From: Corynebacterium urealyticum DSM 7109
GTDB taxonomy: Bacteria > Actinomycetota > Actinomycetes > Mycobacteriales > Mycobacteriaceae
DNA length: 64,000 nt
NCBI RefSeq assembly: GCF_000069945.1
Contig: NC_010545.1
Coordinates: 124,001-188,000, forward strand
Direction: 5' to 3'
The notes beneath the pieces are model-generated. The model searched no databases. It worked only from the letters and a program-made list of their open reading frames with translations, and was not told the DNA's origin. The first letter of the stretch is position 1, and each line of letters starts with the position of its first letter. Below are positions 14,164-21,345 of this stretch, in pieces. The translations under genes and the position numbers were made by a program.

Positions 14164-15285
14164 CTAGTAGGTCGAGAATTCGCGCAACTCACCCGTTAGT
14201 GGATCATGGAAGCGCAACCTCTGGGCCGTGAGCTCCATTGGACGGCCGAAATCCTCCTCACCCGCGAAGGGCGGGCTCGGCAACGCCGCGGTTGGGTCGC
14301 GCAGTGCTTCGTCCGAAAGCTCCTCGTAGAGAGGATCATTGAGGATAGGCAGCCCCAGAGTTCGCAGGGCGACGCGCAGCTGGTGGGTCTTGCCCGTCTC
14401 CGGCACCAGTTCCCAGACCAGCACCCGCCGCTCCCTTGGGGTGGGACCCCCGGCAATAGCCAGAGCCCGGCGCTCTGAACGCACACCCACCACCTTGGTC
14501 AGCGCATTCGGTGGTGCCAGGAACATATCGTGGCTAGGGGAAGCAGCTGCCGCACCGGAATCTGTCGGGGCGGTCGCATCGATTGCCGGAGCCTCCGGCT
14601 CGACAAGATAGGTCGCCAAGCGGCCCCGCTCCTTCACCATGTGGTGGCGCAGCAGCCACGGCTGCTCCGGCGTCGGCGCGGGCCACTCCTGCCATCCCCG
14701 GAAGCGTGGGATCGGCGGGAAGGGCGCCTCATCGGCGGGCAGAGTCACAGCCTCGTAGGTCTTCTCCGGGACCCGCTCATCGAAGAGCCGCTGGTACGGG
14801 CCCCGAACCTCAGGCCGCACCGTAAACATCAACACGCCCCGGGTCAACCGGTCCAGCCGGTGGGCCGGGCTCAGCTCGGGGATTCCGAACTGGCGACGAG
14901 CTCGCACCAGTGCGGTCTCCACGATGTGCTGGCCTCGCGGCAAGGTCGCCATGAAAGGCGGTTTATCAACCACCAGCAGGTTGGCGTCCTGAAAGAGAAG
15001 GCGCAACTGGCCAGGAACCGGGCGCTCGGGGGCGGGACGGCGGTAGAAGTTGATGTAACGGCCGGGACGGATGACGTCGCTGGGGGAGAGGGGGCGACCA
15101 GCATCGTCGACGACCTCCCCGGCGGCAAAGCGTTCCAGCAGGGCGGCCTCGTCGTCCTCAGGGTGGCGGTGGCGCTGGGCGGAGATCAGCTCCCGGAGGA
15201 AGTTGAGGGCGGTCGTTGGCTCCGCTGTATGTGGCAAGGCCACCCGGGAGGGATTGAGGCCATCCTTAATTGTGAGAGGAACCAT
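14164..15285 (-). CDS. RluA-type pseudouridine synthase
   Basis: 373 aa. The catalytic core shows LLVVDKPPFMATLPRG, then ELSPAHRLDRLTRGVLMF, the RluA-family HRLDxxTSG-like motif with the catalytic Asp (here HRLDRLTRG), and the C-terminal KTHQLRVALRTLGLPILNDPLY. An N-terminal ~85 residues precede the core, with GRPLSPSDVIRPGRYINFYRR resembling the region ahead of the core in Rv1711/RluC-like actinobacterial members. It isomerises uridine in rRNA or tRNA; the target site is not predictable. Start at 15285 (ATG) is preferred since longer readings run through the small gene on the other strand. Little upstream space remains, so its promoter must overlap that gene. Confidence 0.85.
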   Translation of the reverse strand: MVPLTIKDGLNPSRVALPHTAEPTTALNFLRELISAQRHRHPEDDEAALLERFAAGEVVDDAGRPLSPSDVIRPGRYINFYRRPAPERPVPGQLRLLFQDANLLVVDKPPFMATLPRGQHIVETALVRARRQFGIPELSPAHRLDRLTRGVLMFTVRPEVRGPYQRLFDERVPEKTYEAVTLPADEAPFPPIPRFRGWQEWPAPTPEQPWLLRHHMVKERGRLATYLVEPEAPAIDATAPTDSGAAAASPSHDMFLAPPNALTKVVGVRSERRALAIAGGPTPRERRVLVWELVPETGKTHQLRVALRTLGLPILNDPLYEELSDEALRDPTAALPSPPFAGEEDFGRPMELTAQRLRFHDPLTGELREFSTY

Positions 15286-15306
15286 TTGGGTGCTAAAACT
15301 TTCTTT

Positions 15307-15465
15307 ATGGATCTCAACGTTATTATGAACTCGCTCGCCAGCTTCTTCGCCACCGATTTCGGCCGTGTGGTCAAGGGCTTCCTGCAGGTGATCTGGGAGC
15401 TGATCTCCCCATCCAACGCTCCGGGTGCCCACGACGTCCCACTGCCGGAACCTAAGAAGCCTTAA
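15307..15465 (+). CDS. Small amphipathic membrane-active peptide, PorA/PorH-like candidate
   Basis: 52 aa: starts MDLNVIMNSLASFFATDFG, continues with a hydrophobic/amphipathic stretch (VVKGFLQVIWELI) and ends in a Pro-rich tail PLPEPKKP. No signal peptide. Size, lack of signal sequence and one amphipathic helix recall the 40-60 residue mycomembrane channel peptides PorA/PorH of corynebacteria, but I see no clear sequence identity and the neighbours differ from the known porAH locus. Gene reality is supported by a strong plus-strand terminator 6 bp after the stop. Start: ATG at 15307 follows TAAAAC plus 7 nt (leaderless); an alternative TTG at 15286 with GAGAGGA upstream would add seven residues. 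Confidence 0.6.
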   Translation: MDLNVIMNSLASFFATDFGRVVKGFLQVIWELISPSNAPGAHDVPLPEPKKP

Positions 15466-15471
15466 AACAAC

Positions 15472-15498
15472 AGACCCCTCCAAAAAAGGGGTCTTTTT
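15472..15498 (+). terminator. Terminator of the small peptide gene
   Basis: AGACCCCT (15472-15479), A-rich loop, AGGGGTCT (15487-15494) and a T-run on the plus strand. The minus-strand flank is less T-rich, so it mainly serves the small gene. Confidence 0.8.
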
Positions 15499-15605
15499 CG
15501 TCTAATCCCTCCGGTTATTGGAAATCAATTCAGTGCGGTAGCGAGCGCGATGAAAAGCCAGGATAATGGGGGTAGGACAGAAGTTCTATTGGGAAGGACA
15601 CAGTC

Positions 15606-16514
15606 GTGATGAGCGATCAGCCACAGAATACCAACTCCGGACGCGAGATTATCGTCGCAGTGGACGGCTCCGAGGCCAGCAATACCGCTGTTCTCTGGGC
15701 GGCCAACGCAGCGCTGAAGCGTAACCAGCCGCTGAAGCTCGTCTCCGCGTACACCATGCCGCAGTTCATGTACGCCGACGGCATGGTCCCACCGCAGGAG
15801 CTGTATGACGACCTCGAGGGCGAGGCCAACGATCGCATCGAGACCGCCCACGAGCTGGTCCGCAACTTCAACGCAGACATCAAGGTCTCCCACGCGGTGA
15901 AGGAGGGCTCCCCAGTGGACATCCTCCTGAACTTCTCCCGCGACGCCGAGATGATCGTCATGGGTTCCCGCGGCCTCGGCGGGCTCTCCGGCCTGGTCAT
16001 GGGTTCCGTCTCCTCCGCTGTCGTCTCCCACGCCGACTGCCCAGTCGTGGTCGTGCGCAAGGATAGCGACGTCAGCGAGGAGTCCAAGTACGGCCCGGTC
16101 GTCGTCGGCGTCGACGGTTCCGAGGTGTCCCGCCAGGCCATGGAGCAGGCATTCCGCGAGGCAGCTGCCCGTGGTGCAAGCCTCACCGCCGTGCACGCCT
16201 GGAATGATTCCCAGTTCTATGCCTCCTACGCGGGCCTCAACGCCGGCGAGCAGGAGAAGGCCGAGCACATCGCCCTGCTGAAGCAGGAGATCGCCCCGTT
16301 CGCGGAGCGCTACCCAGATGTGAAGGTCACCGAAGTTATCGCCCGTGACCGCCCGGTTGGCGCCCTGCAGGACGAGGCTGAGGGCGCGCAGCTGCTGGTC
16401 CTGGGCTCCCACGGTCGCGGTGGTTTCCGCGGCATGCTGCTGGGCTCCACCTCCCGCGCGCTGCTGCAGTACGCGCCGTGCCCAATGATGGTCGTGCGTC
16501 CACGCAACAAGTAG
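15606..16514 (+). CDS. Tandem-domain universal stress protein (UspA family)
   Basis: About 302 aa with two Usp domains. Each begins with an acidic β1 (IIVAVDGSEAS; VVVGVDGSEVS) and ends with the ATP-binding motif G-x2-G-x9-G-S/T (MGSRGLGGLSGLVMGS; LGSHGRGGFRGMLLGS). ATP-binding tandem Usps in actinobacteria are induced in hypoxia, stationary phase and stress. The start is GTG 15606 or the adjacent ATG 15609; GGAAGGA at 15592-15598 serves both. A possible -10 box GATAAT lies at 15562-15567. Confidence 0.92.
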   Translation: MMSDQPQNTNSGREIIVAVDGSEASNTAVLWAANAALKRNQPLKLVSAYTMPQFMYADGMVPPQELYDDLEGEANDRIETAHELVRNFNADIKVSHAVKEGSPVDILLNFSRDAEMIVMGSRGLGGLSGLVMGSVSSAVVSHADCPVVVVRKDSDVSEESKYGPVVVGVDGSEVSRQAMEQAFREAAARGASLTAVHAWNDSQFYASYAGLNAGEQEKAEHIALLKQEIAPFAERYPDVKVTEVIARDRPVGALQDEAEGAQLLVLGSHGRGGFRGMLLGSTSRALLQYAPCPMMVVRPRNK

Positions 16515-16605
16515 GATGCTTGACTGAGTTCTTTTCCCCTGGCCTGACTACCCATGGCCGGGGGAGAACTTTATTTGATCGAAAAGAAGAGGAAGTGACC
16601 GAGGG

Positions 16606-17283
16606 ATGGGGCCCGCCAAAAAGGCCACGGCAAAGAAAGCTGCGGTGAAAAAGACCACCGCCAAGAAGGCCACGAAGAAGGCCACCTCCAGGCGGCGTAA
16701 CCGCCCGGGCCCTCGGCAGCGTCTGCTGGCCAGCGCCACGAACCTCTTCACCACCGAAGGCATCCGCGTGATCGGCATCGACCGCATCCTCCGGGATGCG
16801 GACGTCGCCAAGGCCAGCCTCTACTCCCTCTTCGGCTCCAAGGACAACCTCGTGGTTGCCTACCTCGAGGCGCTCGACCAGAAGTGGCGCGAGGACTGGG
16901 AGGCGCTCGCCAAGGATCGCGAGAAGCCGGAAGAGCGCATCATTGCCTTCTTCGACCTCTGCATCAAGACCGAGCCGGAGAATAACTACCGAGGCTCCCA
17001 CTTCCAGAACGCAGCCAGCGAATACCCACGTCCCGAGGTGGAATCCGAGGTGCGCATCCGTCAGGCCGCAATGGCTCACCGCACCTGGGTCCGCGAGACC
17101 ATGGCCGACCTACTCACCGAACGCTTCGGCTACACCTCCCGCTCGCTGGCAGACCAGCTGATGATCTTCCTCGACGGTGGCCTCGTGGGCTCGAAGATGA
17201 GCCGTCACGTCGGCCCGCTGGAGACCGCCCGGGACATGGCCAAACAGCTGCTGCTCACCGTCCCGATGAGCTACCACATCTAG
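16606..17283 (+). CDS. TetR family regulator with histone H1-like N-terminal tail
   Basis: 225 aa. Residues about 27-75 form the TetR DNA-binding domain (RQRLLASATNLFTTEGIRV, then DVAKASLYSLFGSKDNLV). The ligand domain follows, ending in MSYHI. Ahead of the HTH are ~28 residues of repeated Lys/Ala/Thr (AKKATAKKAAVKK... AKKATKKATSRRR), the same composition as the tails of histone H1-like proteins and mycobacterial HupB. ATG 16606 with GAGGAAG upstream makes the tail part of the protein; an internal GTG at 16645 would keep half of it. Located 91 bp after usp on the same strand; target genes unknown. Confidence 0.85.
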   Translation: MGPAKKATAKKAAVKKTTAKKATKKATSRRRNRPGPRQRLLASATNLFTTEGIRVIGIDRILRDADVAKASLYSLFGSKDNLVVAYLEALDQKWREDWEALAKDREKPEERIIAFFDLCIKTEPENNYRGSHFQNAASEYPRPEVESEVRIRQAAMAHRTWVRETMADLLTERFGYTSRSLADQLMIFLDGGLVGSKMSRHVGPLETARDMAKQLLLTVPMSYHI

Positions 17284-17365
17284 TCTGGCTAGGAGCCTGA
17301 GCCCGCCCGTGCGGTTGCGTCGACTCTAACTCTCCGCAGCGCGGGGGATTGGGCGCTCGCTGTGG

Positions 17366-18313
17366 CTAGCGGCGGTGCCGGCCGGTCCGCCGCTTCTGTC
17401 TCTTAGCGACTCTCTTCTCTTCTTTCTTCTCCATGCGGCGTTGTCGCTGCAGCTCATTGTGGGCGTGGAACTCCTCCGTATACGGGTGGGTCTTATCGCT
17501 CCACACGTGAATGCCCTGCGTGATCGTCAGGGTGCACAGGTTATTCGTCAGCCAATACACGAAGACCATCACCGGCAGCGGTCCGAGCAGCCCAAACAGG
17601 ATCGGCATGAAGAAGACGATCGGCAGCATCACCTTCAGCAGACCCAGAGCGAAATAGCTGAAACCCTGGTCCGGGTCCATCGTCGCCTTCGTCCGCCGGA
17701 TCGAGAAGAACAGGTTCGTCGCCGTGAAGGTGCTGGCCAGCAACACCATCGGCAATGCCACCCGAAACACGCTCGCTTGGTCTGTGCCCAGGTTTGCCAG
17801 GGACTGCGCCGGCATCTGGACGTAGGTGATCAGGGGAACGCCGAAGATGCGGGCATGCATGAAGGTGTAGACGTCCTGGTCGGAAAGAGGCCCGAAACCC
17901 TGCAAATTATCCGGATCCACCACGCCGTTCGGACGCGCCACCCGCAGCAGCATGCGGTACAGGCCGACGAACACGGGGATCTGGATCAGCGCCGGCAGGC
18001 AGCCGTCCCGCATCCGGTAGCCACCCTCGAGCTGCATCTGCTTACGCCGCTGGTTGAGCTCTTTTCGCGACTCCGCGTCCGTACGCCCGACATACTCCTG
18101 GCTCAGCTGGTACAACTGCGGCCGTAGATTGGAGAGGTTACGGGAGGACCGGATCTGGCGCAGCGTGAGCGGCGCGAGCAGGCTGCGCACCGTCAGCACG
18201 AGGAAAATCACCGCGACGATCCAGGCGACGCTGGGGGCAATGCCGAAGACCTTGGTGAAAAGCACGTGCCAGAGCTTGAGCACCAGCGCAACCGGGTATT
18301 CGACGATAATCAT
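17366..18313 (-). CDS. yidC: YidC/Oxa1-family membrane protein insertase
   Basis: 315 aa. The first helix (residues about 5-25) is followed by the insertase core: VRSLLAPLTLRQIRSS with the hydrophilic-groove arginine, a cytosolic coiled-coil hairpin (QRRKQMQLEGGYRMRDGCLPAL), then helices around 95-115, 155-180, 205-225 and 230-250. The C-terminus is a strongly basic tail (EKKEEKRVAKRQKRRTGRHRR), as in ribosome-contacting YidC forms. It lacks the large periplasmic domain of E. coli YidC, as expected for actinobacteria. It is not in the rpmH-rnpA locus, so it may be a second copy. Start at ATG 18313, preferred over 18346 because the latter would overlap the divergent sortase gene. Confidence 0.88.
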   Translation of the reverse strand: MIIVEYPVALVLKLWHVLFTKVFGIAPSVAWIVAVIFLVLTVRSLLAPLTLRQIRSSRNLSNLRPQLYQLSQEYVGRTDAESRKELNQRRKQMQLEGGYRMRDGCLPALIQIPVFVGLYRMLLRVARPNGVVDPDNLQGFGPLSDQDVYTFMHARIFGVPLITYVQMPAQSLANLGTDQASVFRVALPMVLLASTFTATNLFFSIRRTKATMDPDQGFSYFALGLLKVMLPIVFFMPILFGLLGPLPVMVFVYWLTNNLCTLTITQGIHVWSDKTHPYTEEFHAHNELQRQRRMEKKEEKRVAKRQKRRTGRHRR

Positions 18314-18320
18314 GAAAAGA

Positions 18321-18330
18321 ACCTTAGCGT
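18321..18330. promoter_or_regulatory. Overlapping divergent leaderless promoters (yidC / sortase)
   Basis: Only 25 bp separate the start codons. On the minus strand TAAGGT (18326-18321) lies 7 nt before the yidC ATG; on the plus strand TAGCGT (18325-18330) lies 8 nt before the sortase ATG. The two boxes share two base pairs, so the promoters would compete. The AAGG could alternatively act as a ribosome binding site for yidC. Confidence 0.4.
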
Positions 18331-18338
18331 GTAACGTA

Positions 18339-19133
18339 ATGCGCATGAGCGACGGTAAGCACCGCCGGAAGCTGGACCCGATCAGCGTCCTTGGCGAAAT
18401 CTTCGTAACCTTCGGGGTGATCGCCCTGCTCTTCGCATTCTACGAGGTGTACTGGACTGATATCTCCTCGGGACGCGAGCAGGCCATCGTGGCAGGAGAC
18501 CTCGATAGCCAGTGGGATTCCCGAAACCCGCGACCACTCACGGAGCTCACCGAAGGCGCGGCTTTTGCGCGACTGCACATCCCCGCCTTCGGCAGCGACT
18601 TTAACTTCGCGGTGGTCAAGGGCACGAACGATGGTGACCTGACGAAGGGGCCGGGCCACTACCTCGATAGCCAGGGGCCCGGCGAGCGGGGCAACTTCGC
18701 GATGGCCGGCCACCGCGTCGGCCGCGGTTCCCCGTTCAACGACCTGGGCCTGCTGAAGGCCTGCGACGCCGTCGTCGTCGAGACCGCCGGATCGTGGAAC
18801 ATCTATCGGGTGCTGCCGATCGACGTCCCCGCCGATCAGCGCAAGGCCGCAGCGGCGAAGTGCTTGCCCGAGAAGGTTGCGGAACAGATGTCCAGCGGGC
18901 CGTATGCGGGCGTCCAGGGGCGCCACATCACCCTGCCCAGCGACATCAACGTTATCAACCCGATCCCCGGAGCCCCCGGGGTGGAGGTTGGGCCTGAGGA
19001 CGCAGCCCTGCTGACGATGACCACCTGCCACCCGCAGTTCTCTGATGCGGAGCGCATGATCGTCCACGCTGTTCTCGAGAAGAAGGAACCCAAGTCCCCC
19101 GGCTTCGTGCCGGCAGAGCTCACGGAGGTCTAG
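18339..19133 (+). CDS. Class E sortase
   Basis: 264 aa. A short basic head (HRRKLDP) leads into one membrane helix (about residues 15-38), then an extracellular sortase domain: FAMAGHRVGRGSPFNDLG gives the catalytic His, and LLTMTTCHPQFSDAERMIVHA gives the catalytic Cys (TxTCxP) and the downstream arginine (AERMI). Class E sortases replace housekeeping sortase A in high-GC actinobacteria and anchor LAXTG-type proteins to peptidoglycan. Start ATG at 18339 or 18345; both fit. A small membrane protein gene follows by 3 bp. Confidence 0.9.
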   Translation: MRMSDGKHRRKLDPISVLGEIFVTFGVIALLFAFYEVYWTDISSGREQAIVAGDLDSQWDSRNPRPLTELTEGAAFARLHIPAFGSDFNFAVVKGTNDGDLTKGPGHYLDSQGPGERGNFAMAGHRVGRGSPFNDLGLLKACDAVVVETAGSWNIYRVLPIDVPADQRKAAAAKCLPEKVAEQMSSGPYAGVQGRHITLPSDINVINPIPGAPGVEVGPEDAALLTMTTCHPQFSDAERMIVHAVLEKKEPKSPGFVPAELTEV

Positions 19134-19136
19134 ACC

Positions 19137-19292
19137 ATGTACGCCGCACTCTGGAGAATGCTGCCTGGCCCGTGGTGGGTGAAGCTAATCATCACGATCG
19201 TGGTGCTGGTCGCTATCTTCCTCCTGCTGATGGAGGTAGTTTTCCCGTATATCGGCCCAATGATGCCGTGGACGAGCGTGGCCGTGGACTAA
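19137..19292 (+). CDS. Small conserved single-pass membrane protein
   Basis: 51 aa starting MYAALWRMLPGPWWVKL and crossing the membrane once (IITIVVLVAIFLLLMEVVF), ending MPWTSVAVD. I recognise the MxAALWRxLPGP head and V(A/T)VD tail from small proteins encoded next to class E sortases in other actinobacteria. ATG at 19137 is 3 bp after the sortase stop, with GGAGG inside the sortase gene end, so it is co-translated with it. Function unknown; a sortase partner is a guess. Confidence 0.75.
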   Translation: MYAALWRMLPGPWWVKLIITIVVLVAIFLLLMEVVFPYIGPMMPWTSVAVD

Positions 19293-19371
19293 GCCGACCG
19301 CTGGCCGAAAAGCGCATGGCCGCCCGCGGGCCCAGCCGGGGCCGGGGTTCGAGGATGGTGGGCGCGCCGGC

Positions 19372-20004
19372 TTAGAGCTTGAGGTTCTTGATCGTCTCCG
19401 TGGCGATCTGCTCCGCCTTGAGGGACTGTTCCTGGGCGGTGAAGACGACGACCGCGGTCTGGTCCTTCCACACAGCGTAGACGGCCCCCTCGCCGTCCTT
19501 GCCACCGCTGCGGCCACCGCTCCAGCCCTCGGGCTTCAGCGCTTTCAGGGTGGAGTCCACGGGGGCGGCGTGGTCCACGACGGCGACGGCGTCCTTGTTC
19601 GTGGTCATGTGGCGCACCATGACTTGTGCCTGGGGGACGTCCTCGTAGGACCAGAAGACGCACGCCGGCGGATCGAAGCGCCCGTCGAGGCCCGTGGCGG
19701 TCCACCGCTGGCCCGTAGTCGTCTGCAGCCACTCCCCGTCGAGATACGGGCAGCGGGTTTCGGAGTCGCCCTGCCCCACTGGTGCGGGCAGCGTATCGAC
19801 GGGCAGCTCGGTGCCCTTCACGCCCTGGACCGGTTCGCCGGGCAGGAGGCCGTCCTTCGACTGCTGGGCTTCCGTGTTCTGCTCCGGCTTATCGCCACCA
19901 ATTGCGGAGCAGCCCGCCATCGCAAGGGAGCCGATGAGCAGAACAGCTGCGCTGGCTCGCGCGACGGGGCGGGCTGGAGAAAAGCGAAAGGTAGAAAGCG
20001 CCAT
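19372..20004 (-). CDS. DUF2020 family lipoprotein
   Basis: 210 aa. Signal peptide with lipobox LAMAGC near residue 30, then a Gln/Asp-rich linker and a compact domain with two Cys (TRCPYLD; DPPACVFWSYED) that may form a disulfide, ending TETIKNLKL. This matches DUF2020, a family found almost only in Corynebacterium and relatives; role unknown. ATG 20004 is preferred to 20025 since TAGAAT (20017-20012) ends exactly 7 nt before it, the leaderless arrangement. Confidence 0.85.
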   Translation of the reverse strand: MALSTFRFSPARPVARASAAVLLIGSLAMAGCSAIGGDKPEQNTEAQQSKDGLLPGEPVQGVKGTELPVDTLPAPVGQGDSETRCPYLDGEWLQTTTGQRWTATGLDGRFDPPACVFWSYEDVPQAQVMVRHMTTNKDAVAVVDHAAPVDSTLKALKPEGWSGGRSGGKDGEGAVYAVWKDQTAVVVFTAQEQSLKAEQIATETIKNLKL

Positions 20005-20011
20005 GGTCGAA

Positions 20012-20017
20012 ATTCTA
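20012..20017 (-). promoter_or_regulatory. -10 box, leaderless DUF2020 gene
   Basis: TAGAAT followed by 7 nt and the ATG at 20004. Confidence 0.55.
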
Positions 20018-20048
20018 GTGTGCACAGCGCATTTTCACGAAGTGTGCT

Positions 20049-20387
20049 TTAGGAGTGGGCTTCGTCGTACTGATCGACAATATTCTGCGGAATGCGGCCG
20101 CGATCGGAAACCTGAAGACCGTTAGCCTGTGCCCATTCGCGGATAGCGCGGTTGCGCTCTGGGCTATTGGTGCTCTGTGGCGCGCGGCGGGCGCTGGTGC
20201 GCTGAACGCGGCGAGCGACTGCGATATAGGGAGCGAGAGCTTCCTCGAACTTCTCCCGGTTAGCGGTCGAAACGTCCATAGAGTAGGTCACGCCATCGAC
20301 GGCGAACTCCACGACGTTAACGCCCTCCGCGGCGAGCGGCGCGTTGTCGATATCGTCGAAATATTGGGTGATTTCTTTGCGTGCCAT
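20049..20387 (-). CDS. lsr2: Lsr2-family nucleoid-associated protein
   Basis: 112 aa, normal Lsr2 length. N-terminal dimerisation domain (VEFAVDGVTYSMDVSTANREKF) and C-terminal DNA-binding domain (RNRAIREWAQANGLQVSDRGRIPQNIVDQY) with the minor-groove RGR clamp. Lsr2 silences AT-rich, horizontally acquired DNA, the actinobacterial counterpart of H-NS (CgpS in corynebacteria is related). Start at MARKEITQYF (20387), with GGAG about 12 nt upstream; the earlier in-frame ATG adds MLHT only. The upstream 130 bp are notably AT-rich for this genome, which would suit self-regulation. Confidence 0.93.
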   Translation of the reverse strand: MARKEITQYFDDIDNAPLAAEGVNVVEFAVDGVTYSMDVSTANREKFEEALAPYIAVARRVQRTSARRAPQSTNSPERNRAIREWAQANGLQVSDRGRIPQNIVDQYDEAHS

Positions 20388-20519
20388 TGTGTGCAGCAAC
20401 TCCTGAATCGATGATTTAGGGATTTGAGAGAAATGCTACCCAATATTCGATTAGAAAGAAATGGCCATAAAAGAATGGCCGAAGATAGCGGCTAATAAGT
20501 AGCCAAGATCACGTGGTTG
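20388..20519. other. AT-rich intergenic region upstream of lsr2
   Basis: 132 bp, markedly A+T-richer than the flanks, between the DUF6474 gene end and the lsr2 start. It holds the lsr2 promoter and a hairpin at 20463-20480; a smaller hairpin GGCTA/TAGCC lies at 20490-20504. Confidence 0.55.
20453..20480 (-). terminator. Terminator of the DUF6474 gene
   Basis: GGCCAT and ATGGCC (20463-20468, 20475-20480) followed on the minus strand by ATTTCTTTCT. Confidence 0.6.
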
Positions 20520-21143
20520 CTAACCACGCTTGGTAGCGATCTGCGCCTCGACGAGATCGAGCTCCTTAGATACGGATTCCAAAACTCGCTTGCGCTGATC
20601 TTCGCCCATCGAGCCAGCATTATCAATAGCCTCGATCAGAACATCCATGCGGTCATTGACGTCCTTAGCGAAGCCGGAAGGCACGCCCTTGTCCACGGAC
20701 TTCTGGATCTGCTTAATGCGGGCACGCTGTGGGGCGCCGTCCGCCGGGAAGGAGCGCAGCGCAGACGCAGCAGCACCGCGATCCTGCGTGGTGACGGTGC
20801 CCTTGCTCTGCAGCTGGGTTAGCGCGCGATAAACCAGCGGAACCACCACCGGGGCGGCGACCCGCGAGGCGCCAATGAAACGCAGCACGTTGCGGGAGTT
20901 GAATCGGCCAGCCTTGAGCTGCTCGATGGAGGCCTTTGCCATCTGCTCTTCGTGCTTGCGGCGGTTCTTCAGCTCCTTAGCGTCGAGCTTGCGGACCTGC
21001 TTGGCGGTCTTGCGGAGGTACTTCTCCTTAGCCTTCTCCAGCTTCGCAGCCTCCTTGGCATCCACCTTGGCCCGAGTCTTTGCAGCCTTAAACGCAGCCT
21101 TGCGTTCGATACGGCGCTTCCGCAGATTCTTGAATAGACCCAT
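20520..21143 (-). CDS. DUF6474 family protein
   Basis: 207 aa. The first ~95 residues are a very basic, Lys/Ala/Arg-rich probable coiled coil (FKNLRKRRIERKAAFKAAK, KLEKAKEKYLRKTAKQVRK), followed by a mixed domain (residues about 105-207) with GASRVAAPVVVPLVYRALTQL and a helical end. This pattern matches the uncharacterised DUF6474 family of Corynebacterium and relatives. Start at MGLFKNL (21143) is set by AGGAGA four bases upstream. Function unknown. Confidence 0.75.
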   Translation of the reverse strand: MGLFKNLRKRRIERKAAFKAAKTRAKVDAKEAAKLEKAKEKYLRKTAKQVRKLDAKELKNRRKHEEQMAKASIEQLKAGRFNSRNVLRFIGASRVAAPVVVPLVYRALTQLQSKGTVTTQDRGAAASALRSFPADGAPQRARIKQIQKSVDKGVPSGFAKDVNDRMDVLIEAIDNAGSMGEDQRKRVLESVSKELDLVEAQIATKRG

Positions 21144-21345
21144 GATTCTCCTCATTAATGCGATTAGTCGCGGTACACACACGCCAAGCCTTCGGCAGGC
21201 TTGGAAAAAATGGCTAACTCCCCACCACTTTAGCGAACGCGGGGTGGCCCGCGGGGCAATACCGGGGTGGGGCGGCTGCTGCCGGATACTGGGGGCTTTC
21301 CACGCTTCGGCCGCCGGGGTGCTCCCCGGCTAAGCTAGGGCACTT

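Noticed and set aside
14530..15465. Plus-strand 311-codon frame ending in the small peptide
   Set aside because: The upstream part is antisense to the pseudouridine synthase; only the last 52 codons, from 15307, have their own start context and terminator.
16536..16565. Hairpin after the usp gene as a terminator
   Set aside because: CCCCTGGCC and GGCCGGGGG pair only with a bulge and no T-run follows, so support is too weak.
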